Positions 1 through 9,600 of a DNA stretch of 15,181 nt are shown here, piece by piece; positions within the stretch are counted from its first letter, which is position 1; each line of letters starts with the position of its first letter. The stretch spans positions 1-15,181 of the forward strand of contig WTXG01000530.1 of NCBI GenBank assembly GCA_022496185.1. Direction: 5' to 3'. A program made the position numbers and the translations under genes. The notes below the pieces were generated by a model. That model made no database searches, was not told the DNA's origin, and worked only from the letters and a program-made list of their open reading frames with translations. The stretch is from Multifurca ochricompacta (lineage: Eukaryota; Basidiomycota; Agaricomycetes; Russulales; Russulaceae).

Positions 1-1497
1 GAGTGAACCCCTTGGTAGGGGAAAATGTGGTGGAGTGTGCACGAGACAGGGAAAGTAAAGATGGAAAACGGAAAGAAGATAAAGTGGAAGGGGAGGCGGG
101 GTCAAATTGTAAAGAGGGACTTACCGACTCAGATGTAATCCGGCTCTCGAGGTTGCTCCGACGAAAACAGACTGTGAAGGCCCGTGTCCGGGGGAGGTTG
201 AACAGGGGTTCGAATGCTTCCGTGAACAATCTGATATGGTCAGCATTTAAAATAGGCGCAGGGCCCAGGAAGCCTGAATAATAATGGAAGCCAAGGAAAC
301 GACCGCCAAGCTAGCACCCCGAAATTGGGCCCTTAAACAGCATTACGGGGGCTCATCTCCCTGTGCCTGCCTACTTAAACAATGATTAGTCTGTTGTTCA
401 ATGAACCCATCGAGTGCGGTGGGCCCCGGCTCTAACTGCCAGTGGTTGGGCCGTCGTGGTCAGGCTGGAGAGTTGCATAGCAACGTTCCAGGCTTGCACA
501 TCAGGAAAATTACACTAAGATTCCTAGTGCCTAGGATCCTAGAGTTTTGTTATCTTCCTGGTGCACGGGTTTCGGGTCTCTCCCTTGCTGCGCGTGCACG
601 ACAGGTGTCATTTGTGCGGTTGGGATAAGGATAGGGACCTTGGACCTTGACATGGAATTGCACCCATGCATCAGAACTCATTACACATATGCTGCGCAGT
701 ACCTATCTTCTATCGAGTATGGGTGGGCACACAACCAATGTAACAGTAGTTCGGACTCGGCCCATTCTCGCCTGTCCGCTTCAGCATTCATATCCATCTC
801 TCGCATCCGTGACAGCCCTCTTGATCCACCCACTCCTCTTCCCCTTTAAACCCTTCTATAAGCACCGAGAATAGCGGCTTATGAAGATGAAGAGCATCGG
901 AACAGAAGCAGGACAAAGCTGCAACGAGAGCATATTTGATGAGGAGGCGCCGTGGCATCGAAGGTGGCCTAGTTGTAGCACAAAGATGATGGGTGGCGAG
1001 GAATGAAAGATCCAAATTAAGCCTTAAAAGCAGCGATGGTGAGACCATAGAAAACCAAACCAAAGTGAAAAAAGGAGAAGGCAAAGAAGAGTGATGGAAG
1101 AGGCGAATGGTCGTCGAGACGGACTGGAACGAACGTTTCAAACGCAGCGCCAGAGAGCTATCCCCCTAACACTACACTACTGCAGAGACGCACGTGCGTC
1201 CACCTCCCTTCAGTTTACTTTTTAGCTATGAATGTTCTGTGCTATTCTGGATTTCATCATTTCTGCTTCCCCTCCTTGCATCCATTCTTGACTTTGACTT
1301 TGCTTTGACCACCCATATCCATGATACCCTATGCCCAATCTCACTTCTCACTACTGTGAGTGTTGAGCTGGAAATGGATCAAGGTAGGCTGGACTGGATC
1401 AGAGGTGACCAGTGTTGCTGGTGCAAGATGGACTTGAGTGGACATTGTAATATATAATATACTTACCAACATTCTACTTGTTTACTATAATTAAGAT
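1..1497. other. 5' flank with no supported gene
   Basis: No coding region can be supported here. The open frames are short, show no recognisable domain and overlap on both strands. The longest is a 117-codon minus-strand frame at 788-1141; it is rich in Ser, Leu and His, ends in no known fold and lacks a convincing splice context. A perfect 14-base palindrome containing CACGTG lies at 1187-1200. The stretch reads as intergenic or decayed repeat DNA. Confidence 0.5.
1187..1200. promoter_or_regulatory. 14-base palindrome centred on CACGTG
   Basis: The sequence gacgcacgtgcgtc is a perfect palindrome around a CACGTG core, the half-site pair bound by basic helix-loop-helix factors of the Pho4/Cbf1/USF type. 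No gene start can be assigned next to it, so a regulatory role is only a possibility. A 14-base palindrome is uncommon but can occur by chance in a window of this length. Confidence 0.2.
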
Positions 1498-1645
1498 TAG
1501 CGATGTCAAGGGTTTTCATATCCGCGCGGGTAAGTGCCGCGGGCTTTGCCGGGTACGGGTATGGGTATATGGTTCCAAACCTCTGGCGGGTTGGCAGGTA
1601 TAGTCGCCCATTATGGGCCATCCTGGGTTATTGACAAGATCATAG
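1498..1645 (+). mobile_element. Possible hAT-type transposon end or MITE remnant
   Basis: The start tagcgatgtcaa resembles the terminal inverted repeats of hAT elements (TAG/CAG-n-GATGTCAA type). It is followed by a subterminal stretch of repeated cgggta/gggtat words at about 1526-1574, as is common near hAT ends. About 148 bases on, ttgacaagatcata is a poor inverted match to the start. No matching 8-base target duplication was found: attaagat lies on the left and an unrelated sequence on the right. No transposase frame is present. It is at best a non-autonomous or truncated copy. Confidence 0.25.
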
Positions 1646-1868
1646 ATAAAACGCATCTGCAGCCAAAAGAGGACAATATATAATTTGCTGTATGCTACAG
1701 GCTGTCTTTAAATATGTTCTAGTGTTATCCTACGAAATATTGTGCGAAGCAAAGCCTGTTCCCTGAAGAGTAAGCTGAGCAGTAAGCTGAGAAGAGGAGA
1801 GAGGAGAGCCTGCACGACGCAATGAAGTCGATGAGCGTTGGATCGTGCTGAATGAGAGAAGCTAGATT

Positions 1869-2222
1869 GCTGGTTGCTGGCCCTACTACAAGCAGTATAG
1901 ATACCTTTATATACTTGTTCAGAGTCCAGATTTTGAAAAGAGCGGTATAGTAAAAGAAAGCCGTAGATGGCGAATTTGGTAAGGTGGAAAGAGACAAGGA
2001 GGGTAAGAACCAGGTCCTGAAGATGGTGAAGTGCAGGCAAAGTGCAGGCGACGGTTAAGATATGAAACAGACGGTAAAGAGTGAAGAAAATGAGAAAATT
2101 GATCGTAGGGAATGGACGGGCAGCCGGCCCGGAGTAAAGACAGTATGATGTAGCTGATAAGATGAAACTTGAAACTCGCACCATGCATTAAACGCTTTGA
2201 AGTATAGTAAAGAGTGTCTAAA
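1869..2222 (+). repeat. Diverged direct repeat, copy A
   Basis: This is the first copy of a degenerate duplication whose second copy lies about 470-520 bases downstream. Shared blocks include ctactacaagca (1883), acctttatatacttg (about 1901) and gaatggacgggc followed by ggcccgga (2110-2133), then a gataaga block. The offset between copies changes from 517 to 473 across the unit, so the copies differ by indels as well as substitutions. No protein is recognisable in it. Confidence 0.5.
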
Positions 2223-2389
2223 AATGAGATCTTATATCAGAAAATTTATAGTCCAGGGCTTGTACAGGGAGTTAGCCAAAAGTGGAGGAGGCCGAAGGTT
2301 TCATGCCCAACACTCACACCTTCCTTACAATGTCGTCAAGAAGTTCTTTAGCACACAAAGAGAGATATGATCTCTGCTTCTGTTGGCTC

Positions 2390-2735
2390 ACTGGCTGGTC
2401 TACTACAAGCATTGTATGTACCTTTATATACTTGCAGAGAGACCTGGTTATGAAGCAGAGAGAGGGTGAATTAGGGTTGAAAGGAGACAAGTGAGATGAT
2501 GCCAGGCAATAATGGGGGAGATGATGTTGACGGAGAGGTAGAAACCTGGCAATTAAGACGGAGGTAGTGAAACTGGTGTAAGGAATGGACGGGCATGCGG
2601 CCCGGAATGCAAATGATAAGATATACGAAACTAGATTATAAGTGTGCTCTAAATTCAGGAGAGGCGATAGCTGGCTGTTTCATGCTCAACGCCTGAGCCA
2701 TCCTTACAGTAGCGATAACTAATACTATAGGCATA
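2390..2735 (+). repeat. Diverged direct repeat, copy B
   Basis: This is the second copy of the duplication that begins near 1869. It keeps ctactacaagca (2400), acctttatatacttg (about 2419) and gaatggacgggc...cggcccgga (2583-2606). A further pair of related segments, tttcatgcccaac at about 2299 and tttcatgctcaac at about 2679, suggests that the repeated unit runs past 2222 in the first copy and past 2606 here. It is probably a decayed tandem or nested transposon remnant. Confidence 0.5.
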
Positions 2736-2835
2736 GGTAAAGATAATTAAATACTCGCAGTACTCGCTTCAGTTATGCAAAACCGAAGTGAACTGTACAG
2801 CAAAGTAAGCAGGAAAGTAAAACCCGACACAGTCC

Positions 2836-2880
2836 AATGATCCGGTCGTCATTGATCCGTTTGCCACTGATCCGCCTCCG
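2836..2880 (+). repeat. Three-copy 15-base degenerate tandem motif
   Basis: The core tgatccg occurs at 2838, 2853 and 2868, exactly 15 bases apart, each preceded by a similar A/T-rich pair and followed by divergent triplets. The unit length is a multiple of three, but the short open frame across it (2837-3031) has no recognisable product. Confidence 0.4.
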
Positions 2881-3549
2881 ACACCCTGGCTCGGGTTCCT
2901 CAAATCACGTGCCCTCTGAATCTCCGCCTGCTCTCCGCCTGCCCTTTGACCTTCAACCTTCAACGAACGAGCGCACAGCGTCATGTACGGCCATTTGGAT
3001 TTCTGCTCCTTGCCTCCCCAGATTTACCTAGTTTCGATTCGTTGAGAATGTGTGTTACCATCTGTACGTCTCACCCGTACAGCACGGCGCAGGAGCCTCA
3101 CCTTCTCGTTTCGGGATGACAGCCTGATGACCTTGCTGGCTGTGCTGTACCTTTCACAGTAGCCTCGTGCTACATTCATGAACCCAAAATTATGCTGTTG
3201 AAACTTCTCAAGGTTTGACCTTGTGTCCTGGCTCTCAGACGTGGCAGTGCCCTGAATAACAATTTCCCACAGTGAAATGTTGGCGATTTTGCTGTGCAAG
3301 TATTGGTGGCCAGGAGCAAGTGAAGAGCACAGTGGGTCAAAGGAATACCATCCTATGAGTCTACAGTTACAGTCTTCTGCACAACTACTTCCTGCGTTCT
3401 GTACTCTTCATCGTCGTTGATAATTATCTAGGCGCTGGGAATCTGGCTGTGTCTGCGCGTCTACCTTTCTGTATTCAGCATAAGTCCAGGTCACCTGAAG
3501 TTCCCCTGTGCAACTGCCTGTCTTTATGGCAGTGTACTGTTCTCGAGTG
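2881..3549. other. Upstream flank of the NLR-like gene
   Basis: This stretch holds no gene I can support. Two minus-strand frames (3024-3299 and 3408-3620) have a mixed, protein-like composition but match no family I know and have no clear start or splice sites. A CACGTG hexamer lies at 2906-2911. The 3' part is presumably the promoter of the gene starting at 3645. Confidence 0.4.
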
Positions 3550-3556
3550 TATATAT
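3550..3556 (+). promoter_or_regulatory. Candidate TATA box of the NLR-like gene
   Basis: The heptamer tatatat lies 89 bases upstream of the chosen start codon at 3645, a reasonable distance for a fungal core promoter with a short 5' leader. An upstream in-frame ATG at 3573 is only 17 bases from this box, which argues for initiation at 3645. Confidence 0.35.
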
Positions 3557-3644
3557 CCCCTCGCAAAGTCTGATGCCTTACTCGCTTCTCAACTACAGGC
3601 TTAACTATTTCCCTCACCACCGATCAACCATTCTTCGCTGGGTC

Positions 3645-6600
3645 ATGTCCTCGACTCCGCATCAAACCACACCCTCTTCCCACTTCCAAGCGGTCTTCGA
3701 GGCCGCCTTAGTTGAGTATGCTAAGCAGACGGGGAAAGACCTTGCCACGCACCCTCTCTCAGCCAAGCTCAAAAACTGTGACTCTCCTGATGCCGTTCTC
3801 GCTGTGCTTCAAGAGCAAGCCCAGGCATTTGATCTATTTCGAAAGGGGGACTGGAAAGTACAGCTCATGAGACGACTGAAACAGACGGTCCATGTCGTTA
3901 TTGCTCTCTCTACAGGTGGAATTTTGGGAGAGGGTATTGGCCTGGTGAGTCGCCCAACACTGATTTTTTCCATATAGTGCACCTAATGTAAAATCTGCAG
4001 TGTTTCCCGCCCTCGAAAGCAATATTTGCTGGGATTGGAATCCTCCTTATTGTGCGTGCCTCGCGTCCTCCATCGGTGTCGTCGTGATACTGACGTCTAA
4101 TAGGCAGCTAAAGACGTCAGCGCGAGCTATGATGCACTGGTCGATCTCTTCGAGGTGCTTGAAAATTTTCTTAAACGACTCCGTGTGTACACCCAGATCC
4201 CATCTACGATGGAAGAAATAGCGGTGAAAATCACGATCGAGTTGCTCTCCATCCTCGCACTTGCGACGAAACAAATCAAGGAGGGTCGATTCAGTGAGTG
4301 GATCCTTGAAAGATATATTCGTCTCGGCTCAACATCACACAGAAAAATATGCGAAGAAGTTGCTAGGAGAGGACGACGTCGTTGCTGTGTTGCACAGGTT
4401 GGACAGACTGTCTATGGAAGAAAGCAGGATCACGGTAGCACAGACGATGGAGGTTGTCCACGGTTTGGTCAGCAACATGAGGGTTGTTATGGACGGCACG
4501 TGATACCTAGATATTGAGCTATTTGCACCGCACTGAACCTTATCTGGTTAGATGGGAAGGCAGTATCAGATGGAATCCGACGGGCTCTCGGTAGGTTTGG
4601 CTCGCAAGTGTAAATTGATGTATCCTGACGACTTGAGGTACAAGTTAATATGCAACACATGGCAACCGAAATAACCAAGTTAAAATGTCTATCCTTGGGC
4701 TGTTTCTCGGTTATCTTTGAGCTAAATCTGCGCCAAAGGTGATCAACTCCAAAAGGACGTTCGCAGTTGGCTGTCTCCTCCGGACCCCTCTACAAACCAA
4801 AACATTGCACTCGAGGCTCATCATAGTGGAACCGCAGCGTGGTTTATTCGAGGCAGAAGCTTTAGGGAATGGAAAATGACGGGTTCCTTGTTGTGGATCC
4901 ATGGAAAGCGTGAGTATCTTTCCACATTCGTGTCTCCACTGCTAAATCTGATTGGAATATTTTACAGCGGGGTCGGGGAAAAGCATCCTTTGGTATGTGA
5001 TTCGTCGGGTATAAATACCTCCAGGGAATCTTATTTGCATCCCGGCTAGTTCCACAATTATCCAGGACATAGAAGGGATGCGCAAGGCCGGATTGGCTGC
5101 CATGGCGTACTTCTACTTTGACTTTAGAGACCCCGAAAAGCAAAACCGCCGCAATTTTCTTTCTTCTCTTCTCGTCCAGCTCTGCGATCGGTCCGACCCT
5201 TTCTCTCGCATTATTTCCGATTCATATACTATGCACCGTCACGGCTCACAGCAACCCAGTGATGGCGCACTTATCCAGTGTCTGAAAGACATACTGAGGC
5301 TTCCAGGACAACCCCAAATTTATATAATAGCGGATGCGCTGGATGAATGTCCGAACAACTCTGGTCTACCATCCTCGCGTGAAAAGGTCCTCGGTCTTCT
5401 GAAGGGGCTTATTGATTTATGTCTTCCGAATTTACGTATATGCATTACCAGTCGTCCCGAGATCGACATCCGAAATGTTCTTGAGCCTGTGGCATCGCAC
5501 CAGTTGTCTATTCATGAGGAACGCGGACAAAAGCGAGACATCGTCGGCTACGTCAGTTCTGTCGTCTACTCTGACCCAAAGATGCGGAGGTGGAGAGATG
5601 AGGACAAGGAAACGGTCATAAACACGCTTTCGCAAAGATCTGATGGAATGTGAGACATCGCTATCATGATACCCGACGACGGCTGCTTACCCCATAATAC
5701 AGGTTTAGATGGGTTTTCTGTCAACTAGAGCGGCTGCGTTATTGTGTCCCAGCAAGTATCCAGCACATTCTGCGCGAGTTGCCCAGTACCCTGGATGAAA
5801 CATACGAGCGTGTGCTGCAAAGCATCAGTGAGGACAACTGGAGATATGCCATCGTCTCTTTCAATGCCTTGTCGTATCTGTTCGTCCTCTTGGCATAGAG
5901 GAACTCGCGGAGATTCTTGCAGTCCACTTCAAGGAGGGAGCACCCACCAAGTTAGTGATTAGTTGGCGCCCGGAGGACCCCGAAGAGGCCGTGCTATCCG
6001 CATGCTCTAGTTTGATTTCCATTGTGGGGGCAGATGGTTCCCGAGTTGTCCAGTTTTCCCACTTTTCGGTCAAGGAGTTCTTAACTTCGGATCGCCTTGC
6101 CTCCTCGGGGAGGAACCTCTCCCGCTACTTGATCTCTCCAGAACCTGCGCACACCATTCTCTCCCAAGCCTGCCTCAGCGTATTGCTCCTACTCGACGAA
6201 AGTATCGACAGAAATAAAATTAAGAGCTTCCCCCTCGCCGACTACGCTGCTCGGCACTGGGTCCATCATTCCCAGTTCGGTGTTGTGTCGACACTCGTAC
6301 AGAACGAAATTAAATTTCTGTTTGACCCTAATGGACCATACTTCGCGACTTGGGTTTGGATATATGACATGGATGAGTGGTGGAGGAAGCAGTTCATGAT
6401 CCAGGAACGTCCATCACTGCCTGGTGCAGCCCCTATATATTATGCTGCACTCTGTGGTTTCACCAGCCTGGTCGAATATCTTGTCGACATACATGGACAG
6501 GATGCCAATGCTAGGGCTGGTCGCTTCGCAACTCCATTGCATGCTGCGTTACACAAGGGTCACCTGGGGGTCTCACAGCTACTAATCGAGCTCGGTGCGG

Positions 6601-9600
6601 ATCCGAACGCCAGGTGCCTTCAAAACCTAACTCCGTTACACATAGCATCACGGGACGGATATCCCGGCGTCGCGCGGTCGTTGATTGTGCACGGTGCAGG
6701 CGTATCCACACAAGACGGAGACTGTGAGACTCCTCTGCACCTGGCATCACGCAATGGCCATTTCGAAATGGTTCTTTTGTTACTTGAACATGGCGCAGAC
6801 CTTGATGCCCGGGACAATAACGGCTTTTTTCCGTTGCACACGGCATCAGAAAGCGGATGTCTGGATGTCGTGCGACTATTACTCGAAGAGGGCGCCAATC
6901 CAAATGTACAAAAACATGACCTTGAAACTCCACTGCATCTAGCATCGAACAACAGACACCTTGACATTATTCGCTCATTACTCGAGCATGGCGCAGACCC
7001 GAATTCCCATGACAGCCATAACTCGACTCCGCTGCATGTAGCATCGCGACAGGGGCACAACGATATTGTACGATTATTACTCGAGCAGGGTGCAGACCCC
7101 AATGCCCAAGATGGTGCCTGCTGGACTCCATTGCACTTGGCATTACTTAAAGGAGATCCAAGGGTTGCATGGTCGCTACTAAGCAGTGGTGCAGATCCAA
7201 ATTCCCGGGATAGCCAGAAGTCGACTCCGTTACATGTGGCATCACAAGGCGGACATTTAGATATCGTACGGTTGTTGCTAAACCACGGCGCAGACGTGAA
7301 TACACAAGACGAGGACCGACAGACACCACTGCACATGGCGCTGATTGAAGGTGAACTCGAAGTTTCACACTTGTTACTCGAACGTGGCGCCGACCCGAAT
7401 GCCCGAGAGAGTCAAGACTCAACTCCACTACATATAGCGTCGCAAGTTGGACGCCCAAGCGTCGTGCGCCTGTTGCTGGAGCGGGGTGCAGATCCAAACG
7501 CGCAAAAGGGGGATCGCGAGACTCCCCTTCATCTTGCTTCTTCCAATGGGCATCTCGACGTGGTCCGTTTATTACTTTGGAGTGCTGCGAATGTAGATAT
7601 CCGGGACAACAAGAACTGGACGCCGCTACATGGAGCATCTCGACGCGGACACCCAGAAATTGTGGAGCTATTACTCAATCATGGCGCCGACGTGAATGCC
7701 AGGAAGGAGGATCTCTGGTCACCCCTGCACCTGGCGTCTCTCGCGGAGAACCCAAAGTTGTACAGGTACTACTCCAGCACTCTGCAGACATAGAAGCCCG
7801 GGACGAAAAGAATTGGACTCCATTACATGTAGCGTCCCGGCACGGTCACCTCGGAGCTGTCCGATTATTACTCGAGCACGGCGCGAGTGTGGATGTACTG
7901 GGAGCGGAGGACTGGTCTCCGCTGCATTTGGGAGCATTGAAGGGCAAACTCGAAATTGCTCGTTTGTTACTGGAGCATTCTGCAGACGTGGACGCTCGGG
8001 ACAAAAGGGACCGGACACCGTTACACGTAGCGTCCCGACATGGACACCCGGACATCGTTCAATTATTGCTTGATTATAGAGCAAACGTACGCGCGCAGAA
8101 GGATGATCACTGGACCGCCCTACACCTTGGGTCACTGAACGGAAATATGGAAGTCATCCATTTGCTGCTTGGGCACGGGGCGACGTGAATGCCCGGGAGA
8201 AAAAGAACTGGACTCCATTGCATGTAGCATCCCGACACGGACATGTCGAAGCCATACGACTGCTGCTCCAGTTCGATGCAGATGTGAACGCGCAGAAAGA
8301 CGATTACTGGACCCCATTGCATCTGGGATCTCTCAGTAGAAAGCCTGAGGTTATACGTTTTCTGCTCCTCCATATCGCGAATGTGGACTCCGAAGACAAA
8401 AGGGGATGGACTCCGCTACATGTGGCATCCCGACATGGTAACCCAGAGGCTGTACAGCTCTTGCTGGAGCGCGGTGCAAATGTTACCGCACGGAAGGAAG
8501 ACCATTGGACTCCGTTGCACTTGGGATCTCTCAACGGGGAGCCCGCGGTCATTCGCTTGTTACTCGTAATGCCGCAGATGTCAATGCCCAGGACAACAAA
8601 AAATGGACTCCCTTGCATGTCGCATCCCGAAACGGGAACCCGGAGGTTGTACAATTATTACTCGAGGGCGGCGCTGATGCGAACGCAATGAGTGACGATA
8701 GCTGGACTCCATTACACCTAGCATCTCTCAACGGAGACCTCGCAGTTGCTCAATTATTAGTCGACAAGGCTGCAGCTGTAGATACTCCAGATAACAGGGG
8801 CTGGACTCCATTGCATACAGCATCACGGCGCGGACATCTCAAGGTCGCGCGGTTGCTGCTCAAATATGGCGCAGATGCGAACGCTCGGAAGGACGACCAC
8901 TGGTCTCCATTGCATTTAGCGTCGCTCAACGGAGAAGTCGAGGTTGTACGCCTTCTCCTTGACCATGACGCTATTGTGGATGCCCGCGATGACAAAAATT
9001 GGACTTCATTACACATAGCATCGCAGCACGGGCATGTCAATGTCATGCAATTGTTGCTCGAGCGCGGGATGGACGTGAACGCACAGACAGAGGATTTCTG
9101 GACTCCATTGCACATGGCGGCGTCCCTGACAGGAAACCTTGAAAGTGCGCGCTTTCTACTAAATCATGCCGCAACTGTGGAGGCCGGGACAAACAAGGAT
9201 GGACCCCGTTACATGTGGCATCAAGCCAAGGTCATCGTGAAGTCGTGCAGTTATTGCTTGAACACGGCGCGGATGTAGATGGAAAGAAGGATGACCATGG
9301 GACACCGCTTCACCTAGGATCGAGCATCGGAGATCTTGAGCTTGCCCGGTTACTACTCGAGCACAGCGCGGAAGTTAACTCCCGGGACGTGAGGGGCTGG
9401 GCCCCATTGCATGTGGCATCCCGGAATGGTCACCTCAAAGTCGCGCGATTGCTGCTCGAGTGTAACGCAGACGCAAACGCATGTAAGGAAGATCGCTGGA
9501 GTCCATTACACCTGAGCTCGCTCATCGGAAATCTCGAGCTGTCCCGATTGCTACTCGAGTATGCCGCAAACCCGGATGCCCATGACGAAAAGAAATGGAC

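Noticed and set aside
200..215. tRNA B-box-like ggggttcgaatgc
   Set aside because: No matching acceptor stem, A box or cloverleaf could be found around it.
3573..3644. Upstream in-frame start of the NLR-like gene at 3573
   Set aside because: It would begin 17 bases after the TATA-like box and add 24 residues not seen at Goodbye-domain N-termini; the ATG at 3645 fits better.
5854..5898. A 45-base intron bridging frame slip 1
   Set aside because: It would remove a conserved winged-helix segment (RLFQCL...VRPLGI) that is clearly coding one frame back.
5849..9188. Programmed -1 ribosomal frameshifting as an explanation of the slips
   Set aside because: None of the five sites has an X XXY YYZ slippery heptamer followed by an obvious structure, and five separate programmed events in one gene would be unprecedented to my knowledge.
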